This document shows, in pieces, positions 51,310 to 59,463 of a stretch of 64,000 bases of DNA. The stretch lies in the NCBI RefSeq assembly GCF_023517795.1, contig NZ_CP082928.1, forward strand, positions 3,906,001-3,970,000. The letters are read 5' to 3'. This DNA is from Pseudomonas fulva (GTDB taxonomy: Bacteria > Pseudomonadota > Gammaproteobacteria > Pseudomonadales > Pseudomonadaceae). Below the pieces are notes generated by a model. That model saw nothing but the letters and a program-made list of their open reading frames with translations, had not been told where the DNA came from and searched no databases. How positions within the stretch are numbered: the first letter of the stretch is position 1; the number at the start of each line of letters is the position of its first letter. The position numbers and the translations under genes were made by a program.

Positions 51310-52527
51310 ATGGCGGACGTCAAAAAGGTAGTTCTGGCCTATTCCGGTGGCCTGGACACCTCGGTGATCCTCAAGTGGCTGCAAGATACCTATAACTGTG
51401 AAGTGGTGACCTTCACCGCCGATCTCGGTCAGGGCGAAGAGGTCGAGCCGGCCCGCGCCAAGGCCCAGGCCATGGGCGTCAAGGAAATCTACATCGACGA
51501 CCTGCGCGAAGAATTCGTGCGCGATTTCGTGTTCCCGATGTTCCGCGCCAACACTGTCTACGAAGGCGAGTACCTGCTGGGTACCTCCATCGCCCGTCCG
51601 CTGATCGCCAAGCGCCTGATCGAGATCGCCAACGAGACCGGCGCCGACGCCATCTCCCACGGCGCCACCGGCAAGGGTAACGACCAGGTGCGTTTCGAAC
51701 TCGGCGCCTACGCGCTCAAGCCAGGCGTGAAAGTCATCGCCCCTTGGCGCGAGTGGGATCTGCTGTCGCGTGAGAAGCTGATGGATTATGCCGAAAAGCA
51801 TGCCATCCCGATCGAGCGTCACGGCAAGAAGAAGTCGCCGTACTCCATGGATGCCAACCTGCTGCACATCTCCTATGAAGGCGGCGTGCTGGAAGACACC
51901 TGGACCGAGCACGAAGAAGACATGTGGCGTTGGACCAAGTCGCCGGAAGCGGCGCCGGATACGCCGACCTACATCGAACTGACCTACCGCAACGGTGACA
52001 TCGTCGCCATCGACGGCAAGGAGCTGAGCCCGGCCACCGTGCTGGCCGAGCTGAACCGCATCGGCGGCGAGAACGGCATCGGCCGTCTGGACATCGTCGA
52101 GAACCGTTTTGTCGGCATGAAGTCCCGCGGCTGCTACGAGACCCCGGGCGGCACCATCATGCTCAAGGCCCACCGCGCCATCGAGTCGATCACCCTCGAC
52201 CGTGAAGTCGCGCACCTCAAAGACGAGCTGATGCCCAAGTACGCCAGCCTGATCTACAACGGCTTCTGGTGGAGCCCGGAGCGTCTGATGCTGCAGCAGA
52301 TGATCGACGCCTCCCAGGCCAGCGTGAACGGCGTGGTACGCCTGAAACTGTACAAGGGCAACGTCATCGTCACCGGCCGCAAGTCCGACGACTCGCTGTT
52401 CGACGCCAACATCGCCACCTTCGAAGAAGACGGCGGCGCCTACAACCAGGCCGATGCGGCGGGCTTCATCAAGCTCAACGCCCTGCGCCTGCGTATCGCT
52501 GCCGGCAAGGATCGCAAGCTGCTGTAA
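51310..52527 (+). CDS. argG: Argininosuccinate synthase (405 aa)
   Basis: ATG at 51310 ([20 protein letters not shown]) with the ATP PP-loop [22 protein letters not shown] and the full-length C-terminus. Penultimate arginine step. Confidence 0.98.
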   Translation: MADVKKVVLAYSGGLDTSVILKWLQDTYNCEVVTFTADLGQGEEVEPARAKAQAMGVKEIYIDDLREEFVRDFVFPMFRANTVYEGEYLLGTSIARPLIAKRLIEIANETGADAISHGATGKGNDQVRFELGAYALKPGVKVIAPWREWDLLSREKLMDYAEKHAIPIERHGKKKSPYSMDANLLHISYEGGVLEDTWTEHEEDMWRWTKSPEAAPDTPTYIELTYRNGDIVAIDGKELSPATVLAELNRIGGENGIGRLDIVENRFVGMKSRGCYETPGGTIMLKAHRAIESITLDREVAHLKDELMPKYASLIYNGFWWSPERLMLQQMIDASQASVNGVVRLKLYKGNVIVTGRKSDDSLFDANIATFEEDGGAYNQADAAGFIKLNALRLRIAAGKDRKLL

Positions 52528-52547
52528 GCGCTGGCATCCCGCTCAAC

Positions 52548-52576
52548 GCGCCGCCCCGCATTTGCCGGGGCGGCGC
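52548..52576 (+). terminator. GC hairpin after argG
   Basis: GCGCCGCCCCG and CGGGGCGGCGC, an 11-bp perfect stem with 7-base loop; no U-tract follows. Confidence 0.5.
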
Positions 52577-52683
52577 TGGGCGATTCACGATTCTGTTTCC
52601 TTCACCCGCACCTCTTTTACCGCTCTGGCTCTACGGCCGGCAGGGGCGATGGGCTGTGGGCGTGATGATTTGATGTGCGGAAT

Positions 52684-52710
52684 GCACCCGCCAGGCGTGC
52701 TAGCGGGTGC
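52684..52710 (-). terminator. Hairpin after hopJ
   Basis: GCACCCGC and GCGGGTGC with an 11-base loop, directly past the hopJ stop. Confidence 0.45.
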
Positions 52711-52720
52711 GGGGAGAGCG

Positions 52721-53062
52721 TCAGGCTTTGCGGGTCAGCGGTTGCTGATCGAATTCGACGCCGGCCAGGCCGCTCTTCATCAGGGCGCGGATGTTGCCGT
52801 GGTCGCTGCCTTCGGGGGTGGCCAGCACGCTGCGGTAGTGTTCGCCGAAGCACAGCAGGGCTTCCTGGTCGCTCAGGCCTTCGAGAAGGGCTAGGCCCAG
52901 GGTCTTGCACGAGCCTTCGTTCTGGCCGGCGGCGTTGCTCACTTCGCCGTTGCGAAAGGCGCTGGGCTGGTAGTCGTAGTGCTCGGCGACGAAGGCCAGG
53001 GTTTCGGCGAAGGCGAAGTGCTCGGCGCCCAGGCGGGCACGGAAGTCGTTCAGATGGCTCAT
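52721..53062 (-). CDS. HopJ-family protein (113 aa)
   Basis: Start ATG at 53062 (MSHLNDFRARLGAEHFAFAE). The pattern FAETLAFVAEHYDYQPSAFRNG, AGQNEGSCKTLGLALLEGLSDQEALLCFGEHYR and GSDHGNIRALM is the HopJ type III effector domain, which is widespread in non-pathogens, so an effector role is not implied. It overlaps the DUF1244 gene by 4 bp. Confidence 0.9.
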   Translation of the reverse strand: MSHLNDFRARLGAEHFAFAETLAFVAEHYDYQPSAFRNGEVSNAAGQNEGSCKTLGLALLEGLSDQEALLCFGEHYRSVLATPEGSDHGNIRALMKSGLAGVEFDQQPLTRKA

Positions 53063-53361
53063 GCGGATCCTTTCGGGTTCTTGGCGGTGAAGGCGGCCTG
53101 TTGCTCGGCGCTGGCTTCGGTCTGGTACCTGGCTTTCCACTCGGCGTAGGGCATGCCGTAGACCTCTTCACGGGCCTGGTCCGGGGTGATGGCGATGTCC
53201 AGGTCGTCGGCCGCGGCCTTGTACCACTTGGACAGGCAGTTGCGGCAGAAACCGGCCAGGTTCATCAGCTCGATGTTCTGCACGTCCGGGCGTTCGCGCA
53301 GGTGCTGAACCAGGCGGCGATAGGCGGCAGCTTCCAGTTCGAGGCGTTGTTGGTCGTTCAT
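53059..53361 (-). CDS. DUF1244 protein (100 aa)
   Basis: ATG at 53361. ELEAAAYRRLVQHLRERPDVQNIELMNLAGFCRNCLSKWYKAAADD and EVYGMPYAEWKARYQ match DUF1244, with a CRNC pair. Function unknown; coupled to hopJ. Confidence 0.9.
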   Translation of the reverse strand: MNDQQRLELEAAAYRRLVQHLRERPDVQNIELMNLAGFCRNCLSKWYKAAADDLDIAITPDQAREEVYGMPYAEWKARYQTEASAEQQAAFTAKNPKGSA

Positions 53362-53436
53362 GGCGATGCTCTCTCCGGGAGGGATGGCGGCGATGATAGA
53401 AGCCGGCAGGCTGCTCGGCAACCGGGCGGCCGTGGC

Positions 53437-53808
53437 TCAGCGATGCCCGGCGAGGGTGATCGATACCGACTCGGCGAAGCGCAGGGCGTGGGGTTTGTCG
53501 ACCTCCACCTCGGCGTAGCGCACGGCCTCGTGGGTCATCACCAGGTCGAGAATCTCCTGGGTCAGCCGCTCCAGCAGGGCGAAACGGTTGCCTTCCACGT
53601 GGGCGATGATGGCCTTGGTGATGGTGCGGTAGTTGAGGGCGTGTTCGATGTCGTTGTCACGCACCGCATCGACGGCAGGGTAGAGGATGGTCAGGTTGAT
53701 CAACACGTCCTGCTTGTTGTTGATCTCCTCTTCCTTGATGCCGATGAAGGTGCGCAGGCACAAGTCCTTGACGCGGATGCGCGCCATGCCGGGTTCGAGT
53801 CTGGGCAT
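53437..53808 (-). CDS. folX: Dihydroneopterin triphosphate 2'-epimerase (123 aa)
   Basis: ATG at 53808 ([20 protein letters not shown]). FolB/FolX fold: [51 protein letters not shown]. Next to folE and folM, it makes dihydromonapterin precursors. Begins 2 bp after folE. Confidence 0.92.
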   Translation of the reverse strand: MPRLEPGMARIRVKDLCLRTFIGIKEEEINNKQDVLINLTILYPAVDAVRDNDIEHALNYRTITKAIIAHVEGNRFALLERLTQEILDLVMTHEAVRYAEVEVDKPHALRFAESVSITLAGHR

Positions 53809-53810
53809 CT

Positions 53811-54371
53811 TTACTTGCTCCGTCCGATCAGTTGCAGGAATTCGTGACGGGTATTGTAGGACTCGCGGAAGGCGCCGAGCATCACCGAGGTGCTCATCAC
53901 CGAGTTCTGCTTCTCCACACCGCGCATCATCATGCACATGTGCTGGGCCTCGATGACCACGGCCACGCCGGCGGCCTGGGTGACCTCCTCGATGGCACTG
54001 GCGATCTGCCGGGTGAGGTTTTCCTGGATCTGCAGGCGGCGCGCGTACATGTCGACGATGCGCGCGATCTTCGACAGGCCGAGCACCTTGCCGGTGGGGA
54101 TGTAGGCCACGTGCGCCTTGCCGATGAAGGGCAGCAGGTGGTGCTCGCACAGCGAGTAGAGTTCGACGTCCTTGACGATCACCATCTCGTCGCTGTCGGA
54201 GCTGAACAGCGCGCCGTTGACGACTTCCTCGAGGGTTTTCTCATAGCCGTTGCACAGGTACTGCATGGCCTTGGCGGCGCGCTTGGGGGTGTCGAGCAGG
54301 CCTTCGCGCTCGGGGTCTTCACCGAGGCCGAGGAGGATTTCACGGTAGTGGTTGGGCAGTAATGGGTTCAT
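53811..54371 (-). CDS. folE: GTP cyclohydrolase I (186 aa)
   Basis: Zinc/active-site segments [47 protein letters not shown] and [14 protein letters not shown] are FolE hallmarks. Start of pterin synthesis. Confidence 0.97.
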   Translation of the reverse strand: MNPLLPNHYREILLGLGEDPEREGLLDTPKRAAKAMQYLCNGYEKTLEEVVNGALFSSDSDEMVIVKDVELYSLCEHHLLPFIGKAHVAYIPTGKVLGLSKIARIVDMYARRLQIQENLTRQIASAIEEVTQAAGVAVVIEAQHMCMMMRGVEKQNSVMSTSVMLGAFRESYNTRHEFLQLIGRSK

Positions 54372-54392
54372 CGTCAGGGTCCTCGCGGCGCC

Positions 54393-55103
54393 TCATCTAA
54401 GGTGGCGGCCGCCGTTCACGGTCAGGGTGGTGCCAGTGATATAGGGGGTGTCCAGCAGGTAGCGCAGGCTCTGGTAGATCACCTGGGGGCCGGGTTCGAA
54501 GCCCAGGGCGGATTTGCTCAGGGCCTTGGCGCGGTATTGGGCGTCGTCGTCTTCGTTGAACATCAGCAGTGCCGGGGCGATGCCGTTGACCTTGATGGCT
54601 GGCGCCAAGCGCGCGGCGAACGACAGGGTCAGGCTGTCCAGGCCCGCCTTGCTGGCGCAGTAGGCCGGGCGGTTGGCGGAGCCCTTGCGCACCACGTCGT
54701 CGCTGATGTGGATGATGTCCGCCTGCGCGCTGCGCTGCAGCAGTTCGGCGCAGTGCAGGTTGATCAGGTAAGGCGCCAGCATGTGCACGGTGAACAGCTG
54801 CGCGAAGGCCGCCGCTTCCTCGCCAGGTGCTTCGGCGAACCAGGCCGAGGCGTTGTGCACGATCGCACGCAGGCTGTCGGTATGGCGCTTCAACTCCTCG
54901 ATGAAGGCGAGGATGCTGGCTTCGTCGCGGAAATCGGCCTGCAGGGTCAGCGCCCCGCGCTCGCGCAGGCGCTGCAGGGCAGGCTTTTCGCGGCGAAAGG
55001 TCACGATCAGCGGGTGGCCATCGTCGAGCAGGCGCTCGGCGCAATGCAGGCCGACTCGCTGGCTGGCGCCGGTGATCAGGATCGGGGCGTTGCTGACGCT
55101 CAT
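54393..55103 (-). CDS. folM: Dihydromonapterin reductase (236 aa)
   Basis: SDR fold: ILITGASQRVGLHCAERLLDDG, IVHNASAWFAEAPGEE, PAYCASKAGLDSLTLSFA, GTTLTVNGGRHLR. With folE and folX it completes tetrahydromonapterin, the cofactor of phenylalanine hydroxylase in Pseudomonas. Confidence 0.93.
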   Translation of the reverse strand: MSVSNAPILITGASQRVGLHCAERLLDDGHPLIVTFRREKPALQRLRERGALTLQADFRDEASILAFIEELKRHTDSLRAIVHNASAWFAEAPGEEAAAFAQLFTVHMLAPYLINLHCAELLQRSAQADIIHISDDVVRKGSANRPAYCASKAGLDSLTLSFAARLAPAIKVNGIAPALLMFNEDDDAQYRAKALSKSALGFEPGPQVIYQSLRYLLDTPYITGTTLTVNGGRHLR

Positions 55104-55158
55104 GGGTAGTCGACCGCAGGTAGGCGAAGAGGCGCCGCGATGAACGCCGGCTGGCCAG

Positions 55159-55195
55159 GTTGTACAACGTTATAGCAGCCGTACAACCTGTACAA
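55159..55195. promoter_or_regulatory. TGTACA-type boxes upstream of folM operon
   Basis: GTTGTACAAC (55159-55168, a perfect palindrome) plus CGTACAA (55180-55186) and TGTACAA (55189-55195). They resemble the boxes in front of the nearby MerR/LitR-like gene. Confidence 0.6.
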
Positions 55196-55255
55196 CCCTT
55201 CGAGCGCTACGGGCAAGCGAGGCGCCATCACCTTTTGCCGGCGACGGCGCCTAGG

Positions 55256-55828
55256 TCAACTGCTGGTCGAGGGGCTGGCTCGGCGCGGCAACGCGGCGCT
55301 GCGGGTTCCCTGCAGCCAGGGGGCGAGCAGGCGGGTGACCAGGGGAATGAACAGATAGGTCATCAGCGGCGTCAGGGCCAGGGTGCTGAGCAACACCCGG
55401 GTGATCAGCGACACATCCACCAGCAGGTTGCCGAACAACAGGTTGAAACACAATGACACCGGGAAGAAGGCCAGCCAGATGGCGATGGTCTGTTTCCAGC
55501 GTGGCGGTTGCCGCTGGCCACTGCCGAACCAGGCGTCGAGGCCCAGGGCACGGTGCTCGTGGGGTTGGGCGAACAGGCCTTTGCCACGCTCCAGCCAGGC
55601 ACGTCGCGAGGCGGAGTGTTCCCAGGTGGCCATGGTGTGCTCGTCGGTAAAGCGGAAGATCATCTGGAATTCGTCGTCGCCAGGCGGTGGGGCGAGTACG
55701 CCGGAGCCCAGATAGCCGGGAAAGTCGGTGGCCAGCTGTTCGCCTTCGCGCAGCCAGGCGATGAAATCGTGATAGCGCTCGCTGGCGACGCGGCGCGCCA
55801 CCATCAGGGTGACCGGTTCGGTAGACAT
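55256..55828 (-). CDS. Antibiotic-biosynthesis-monooxygenase-like membrane protein (190 aa)
   Basis: ATG at 55828. N-terminal ABM domain (VTLMVARRVASERYHDFIAWL; EFQMIFRFTDEHTMATWEHSASRRAWL) and two C-terminal membrane spans (TIAIWLAFFPVSLCFNLLFG, VLLSTLALTPLMTYLFIPLV). Reaction unknown. It is in the light-box neighbourhood. Confidence 0.8.
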   Translation of the reverse strand: MSTEPVTLMVARRVASERYHDFIAWLREGEQLATDFPGYLGSGVLAPPPGDDEFQMIFRFTDEHTMATWEHSASRRAWLERGKGLFAQPHEHRALGLDAWFGSGQRQPPRWKQTIAIWLAFFPVSLCFNLLFGNLLVDVSLITRVLLSTLALTPLMTYLFIPLVTRLLAPWLQGTRSAALPRRASPSTSS

Positions 55829-56214
55829 CGTATATCTCCTGCTGAGCACATGGCCAGGGTAGGGCCAGGCGATAGGCGCGGTTCGGGGTGGTGAACCGCG
55901 TCGTGATTGCAGCAAGGATTATTCCTATTTCCGGCCAATTAGCTAGAGCAGTTCGCCGTCGGATCGAGAAAAGTGGCCAGGTGCCGCCATATACAAGGAC
56001 GGCTGGCGACTTGCCGTTCGTCGGCAGGCACCGCCCGCACCGCTCGGCTTGCGGAAATTCACCTCAACTTTGCACCGGCTGGAGCAGTCAGGATTCGTTA
56101 TGGAGCACTGCAGCCGGGTCCTTATCGCCTGTACAGGGCTTGTACAAGTAAAGTCAATGGCGGCTCGAGCTGGAGTAGACTTGTGAAATCCTGACCTCTG
56201 CAACGGTTTTTTCT
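55829..56214. other. Divergent intergenic region (386 bp)
   Basis: No gene is seen. It holds the promoters of the ABM protein and the MerR gene and two TGTACA palindromes near the right end. Confidence 0.6.
56128..56148. promoter_or_regulatory. Tandem TGTACA palindromes upstream of the MerR/LitR gene
   Basis: CCTGTACAGG (56128-56137) and CTTGTACAAG (56139-56148), both perfect 10-bp palindromes with centres 11 bp apart, one helical turn. They suggest autoregulation by the adjacent MerR protein. Confidence 0.7.
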
Positions 56215-57186
56215 ATGTCCGATCTGGTTGGTTCTGCACCTTTCAACGTCAATGCTTTCAAGGAGGAGGACCTGTTCCCGATCCGCGAGGTGGCGCGGTT
56301 GACAGGCGTGAACCCGGTGACGCTGCGCGCCTGGGAACGGCGTTACGGCCTCATCCAGCCGGTGCGCACCGACAGCGGCCATCGGCTCTATTCGCCCGCT
56401 GACGTGGAAACGGTTCGCAGCGTGCTGGCGTGGATCGAGCGTGGCGTGCCGGTCAGCAAGGTCGGTCGCATCCTCACGCGCAACGAGACCACCCAGGCCA
56501 GCTCGACGCCCACCTACGAATCAGCCACCTCGGGCGAATGGGCGCAATGGCAGACTCGGCTGCTCGCGGCGGTGCAGGCGTTCGATGAGGCCGAGCTGGA
56601 TCGCGTCTATGGCCAGGTGTTTTCCAGCTATCCGCTGTCGGTGACCTTCCAGGACATCATCATGCCGCTCTGGCAGCGGTTGCTGCTGCGTTACGGGCGC
56701 CCAGGCTATGGCAGCGAATGGCTGTTCTTCGACACCTACCTGCGTGGCCGGGTGTTGCAGCGGCTGCACAATCTGCGTGACCAGCCGGGGCATCGCCTGC
56801 TGCTGGTGGCTTTGCCAGGCCGCTGCCGCGAGTTGGAGCTGCTGGTGACCGGGCTGCTGCTCAACCCCACCGACGCCGCCGTGCACGTCCTTGGCATCGG
56901 CCAGGCGCTGGAGGAGTTGCCCCAGGTGTGCGCCAAGATGCAGCCGGTGGCCGTGGCGGTGTTTTCCAATCAGCCCCCGGCAGCCGATACCCAGCAGTTG
57001 CTGGAGCGCCTGTCGCTGAGCCTGGCCTGTCCGGTCGCGCTGGTAGGCGAGGGGGCGGATCTGTTGGAAGAGAGTTTCCGGGGTTCGCCGATCGCCTGTC
57101 TCGGCAGCGATGGGCCGTCTGATACGTCGTCGCCTGCGGCAGTTCCTGGCCGGGCGCCTGGATACCTGAAGCGGGTTACAGGCTGA
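56215..57186 (+). CDS. MerR-family regulator, class II LitR-like (323 aa)
   Basis: MerR HTH (FPIREVARLTGVNPVTLRAWERRYGLIQPVRTDSG) and a C-terminal B12-binding-like fold, but the E/DxHxxG cobalamin signature is replaced by LLVALPGRCRELELL, lacking the His. This is the class II LitR pattern, which in P. putida works with a LOV photoreceptor instead of B12. A LOV gene lies about 0.65 kb downstream. Confidence 0.8.
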   Translation: MSDLVGSAPFNVNAFKEEDLFPIREVARLTGVNPVTLRAWERRYGLIQPVRTDSGHRLYSPADVETVRSVLAWIERGVPVSKVGRILTRNETTQASSTPTYESATSGEWAQWQTRLLAAVQAFDEAELDRVYGQVFSSYPLSVTFQDIIMPLWQRLLLRYGRPGYGSEWLFFDTYLRGRVLQRLHNLRDQPGHRLLLVALPGRCRELELLVTGLLLNPTDAAVHVLGIGQALEELPQVCAKMQPVAVAVFSNQPPAADTQQLLERLSLSLACPVALVGEGADLLEESFRGSPIACLGSDGPSDTSSPAAVPGRAPGYLKRVTG

Positions 57187-57778
57187 GCGCGTGGGGGTAC
57201 AGCTTGCGGTGCTGCTGGTAGAGATGCGCCTGGAGGCGTTCGCTGCTGTCCTCGTCAAGCGTCAGTTCGTAGGCGAGCAGGCCATCGTCGGTAATGCGCA
57301 CCAGGCTGCCCTGCAGGATCACCGGTTCGACATCCTCGATATCCAGACCCAGGCTGAAGCGTTCGGGCGGTGAAGCCTTGGCCGTCTGTGCCACCAGCAG
57401 GCCGCTCAGCGACAACTCGTGAACCACCAGGCTGCTGGGCTGACCGTCACGGCGCAGCAACGGCTGCGGCGGGTCGAGCTGCAGGCGCCAGGCGCGGTGG
57501 AAGGAGCCTTCCTCGAAGATCTGCGGGATACCCAGTTCCAGGTGCGGGGTGTTCTGGGCATCGGTGATCAGGTGCGGCTTGAACGTCAGGCGCTGGTTGT
57601 CGATATGCGCCTCGATGGTCAGTTGCTCCTTGGCGGCGCAGCTGGCGAGCAGCTCGGCCGTCTGGCGCGCGGCATCGACCTGCAGAGCCGGGGCCGGTTC
57701 GGCTGGGGCGGGAGCGTTTTCCGTAAGCTGCTGGATGAATTCCATTTCGAGGGGGGTTAACAGCGACGAGTCCTGCAT
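57176..57778 (-). CDS. PilZ-domain protein (200 aa)
   Basis: C-terminal PilZ-like features: RAWRLQLDPPQPLLRRDG, VVHELSLSGLLVAQTAK and DDGLLAYELTLDE. Probably a c-di-GMP-binding adaptor. It overlaps the end of the MerR gene by 11 bases on the opposite strand. Confidence 0.7.
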   Translation of the reverse strand: MQDSSLLTPLEMEFIQQLTENAPAPAEPAPALQVDAARQTAELLASCAAKEQLTIEAHIDNQRLTFKPHLITDAQNTPHLELGIPQIFEEGSFHRAWRLQLDPPQPLLRRDGQPSSLVVHELSLSGLLVAQTAKASPPERFSLGLDIEDVEPVILQGSLVRITDDGLLAYELTLDEDSSERLQAHLYQQHRKLYPHALSL

Positions 57779-57840
57779 TACGACTTCTGCGCAAGGTGGT
57801 GGGACTCCCTTGTGACAACTCGTCGGATGTTTCGTTACCG

Positions 57841-58293
57841 TTACCGCGATTTTTTCAGTTCGGCCAGTTCGGCCCGCAGGGTTGTCAGCTCGGTTTCCAG
57901 GGCCTGTATGCGCTGCTGGGCTTCGACGTGCTCGCTGACATTCTTCTGGATGCCGATGAAATAGGTCAACTGGTCGGCTTCGTTGAACAGCGGAGTGATC
58001 GACAGCTCGTTCCAGAAAGTGCTGCCGTCCTTGCGGTAGTTGCGAATCACCTCGCGACAGGGCTGCCGGCTATGGATGGCCTTGCGGATCAGCGCGGCGG
58101 CGGGCTGATCACGGTCGTCGCCCTGCAGGAATCGGCAATCCTGGTAGAGAATTTCCTCGCTGCTGTAACCGGTAAGTCTTTCGAACGCCGGATTGGCATA
58201 GATGAGGATATGGTCCTCGCCTTCCTGTTCGGCGACGACGATGCCGTCGTTCGAGGCCTCGACCACCCGTTGCAGCAAGTTGGCATTGATCAT
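57841..58293 (-). CDS. Short LOV-domain photoreceptor (150 aa)
   Basis: ATG at 58293 (MINANLLQRVVEASNDGIVVAE). The flavin Cys motif reads DCRFLQGDDRDQ, with GYSSEEILYQ before and YRKDGSTFWNELSITPLFNEADQLTYFIGIQKNVS after, and a C-terminal coiled coil. It closely resembles the short LOV proteins of P. putida (PpSB1-LOV type), which pass the light signal to LitR. Confidence 0.9.
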   Translation of the reverse strand: MINANLLQRVVEASNDGIVVAEQEGEDHILIYANPAFERLTGYSSEEILYQDCRFLQGDDRDQPAAALIRKAIHSRQPCREVIRNYRKDGSTFWNELSITPLFNEADQLTYFIGIQKNVSEHVEAQQRIQALETELTTLRAELAELKKSR

Positions 58294-58414
58294 CACAAGG
58301 GCCCCCGTCGATTTTCCACAGTCTACCAGAGGCGCACAGATTGCCGCCTGGCTGTGCACGGCAGCGGGCGAGGCGATGCGGCATAATGGGGCAGTTCTAG
58401 TCGATGGAGTTTCC

Positions 58415-58882
58415 ATGAAAATCGCGATTCTCTCCGGTTCGGTCTACGGCACCGCTGAAGAAGTGGCCCGCCATGCCGAGTCGCTGCTCAAACAGGCCGG
58501 TATCGAAGCCTGGCACAACCCCCGCGCCACCCTCGAGGAGGTAAAGGCATTCGCGCCCGAAGCGTTTCTGGTGGTTACCTCGACCACCGGCATGGGCGAG
58601 CTGCCGGATAACCTGCAACCGCTGTATCACGATATCCGCGACCAGTTGCCGGCCTGGAGCGGGTTGCCAGGCGGGGTGATCGCCCTGGGTGATTCCAGCT
58701 ACGGCGATACCTATTGCGCGGGCGGCGAACAGGCACGTGAGTTGTACGGCGAATTGGGCATTCGCGAAGTGCTGCCGATGCTGCGGATCGACGCCAGCGA
58801 AAGCGTCACGCCCGAGCAGGATGCCGAGCCCTGGATCGGCGAATTTGTCGGGATGTTGCAGAAAAGCGACCGTTTATCCTGA
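58415..58882 (+). CDS. Flavodoxin/MioC-like (155 aa)
   Basis: FMN-binding ILSGSVYGTAEEVARHAESLL, VVTSTTGMGELPDN and VIALGDSSYGDTYCAGG. Single flavodoxin domain, electron carrier. Start ATG at 58415. Confidence 0.85.
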   Translation: MKIAILSGSVYGTAEEVARHAESLLKQAGIEAWHNPRATLEEVKAFAPEAFLVVTSTTGMGELPDNLQPLYHDIRDQLPAWSGLPGGVIALGDSSYGDTYCAGGEQARELYGELGIREVLPMLRIDASESVTPEQDAEPWIGEFVGMLQKSDRLS

Positions 58883-58986
58883 TTTACGAACGTTGTCGAA
58901 CGCAGGCCAGTCGGGTGTAGGGAGCGTTCGCTGTCATTGATGAAAGCGGATGAGCTTGCACACCAACTGGATGAAAGGTGACGACA

Positions 58987-59394
58987 ATGAACAAGATGAA
59001 GATTCCTGCCCTCGTACTCAGCGGCCTGCTGGCCGGTGCCGTTCTGCCTGCCGTTGCGGATTCCAGCGCGCCGGCTCCGGGCACCACCACGCCGCAGCAG
59101 TCGACCACTCCGGGAGCTCCGCCTACCGATAACGGCATGATGACCCCAGGCACCCCGGCACCTGGTACCGATGGCACCACCACCACGCCGGGCACCGGTA
59201 CCGGTACGGGCAATGGCACCGGTGCTGGCTCCGATCCGATGCCAGGCGGCACGGGCACCAACGGTGGTGGCACCGGCGGTTCGGGCAGCGGTACCGGCAC
59301 GGGTACCGGTACCGGCGGCGGCACCGGTGGCGGCACTGGCGGTAGCGGTGGCGCAGGTGGCGCTGGTGGCGGCGCCGGTGGTTCCGGCCAGTAA
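58987..59394 (+). CDS. Gly/Thr-rich secreted protein (135 aa)
   Basis: Signal peptide MNKMKIPALVLSGLLAGAVLPAVA. The mature part is almost only Gly, Thr, Pro, Ser and Ala, with repeated GTGT and GGTGG units. Intrinsically disordered, perhaps cell-surface or matrix. Similar low-complexity proteins are common in Pseudomonas; function unknown. Confidence 0.7.
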   Translation: MNKMKIPALVLSGLLAGAVLPAVADSSAPAPGTTTPQQSTTPGAPPTDNGMMTPGTPAPGTDGTTTTPGTGTGTGNGTGAGSDPMPGGTGTNGGGTGGSGSGTGTGTGTGGGTGGGTGGSGGAGGAGGGAGGSGQ

Positions 59395-59463
59395 GCCTCC
59401 CCAGGGGTGTGGGTGTTTCTGCCTCCATGGTCGGAGCACCCGCCCGCCTAGGGTCATGGGGCC

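Noticed and set aside
52721..53062. Type III secretion effector
   Set aside because: HopJ domains occur widely in non-pathogenic bacteria and no secretion signal or hrp context is seen.
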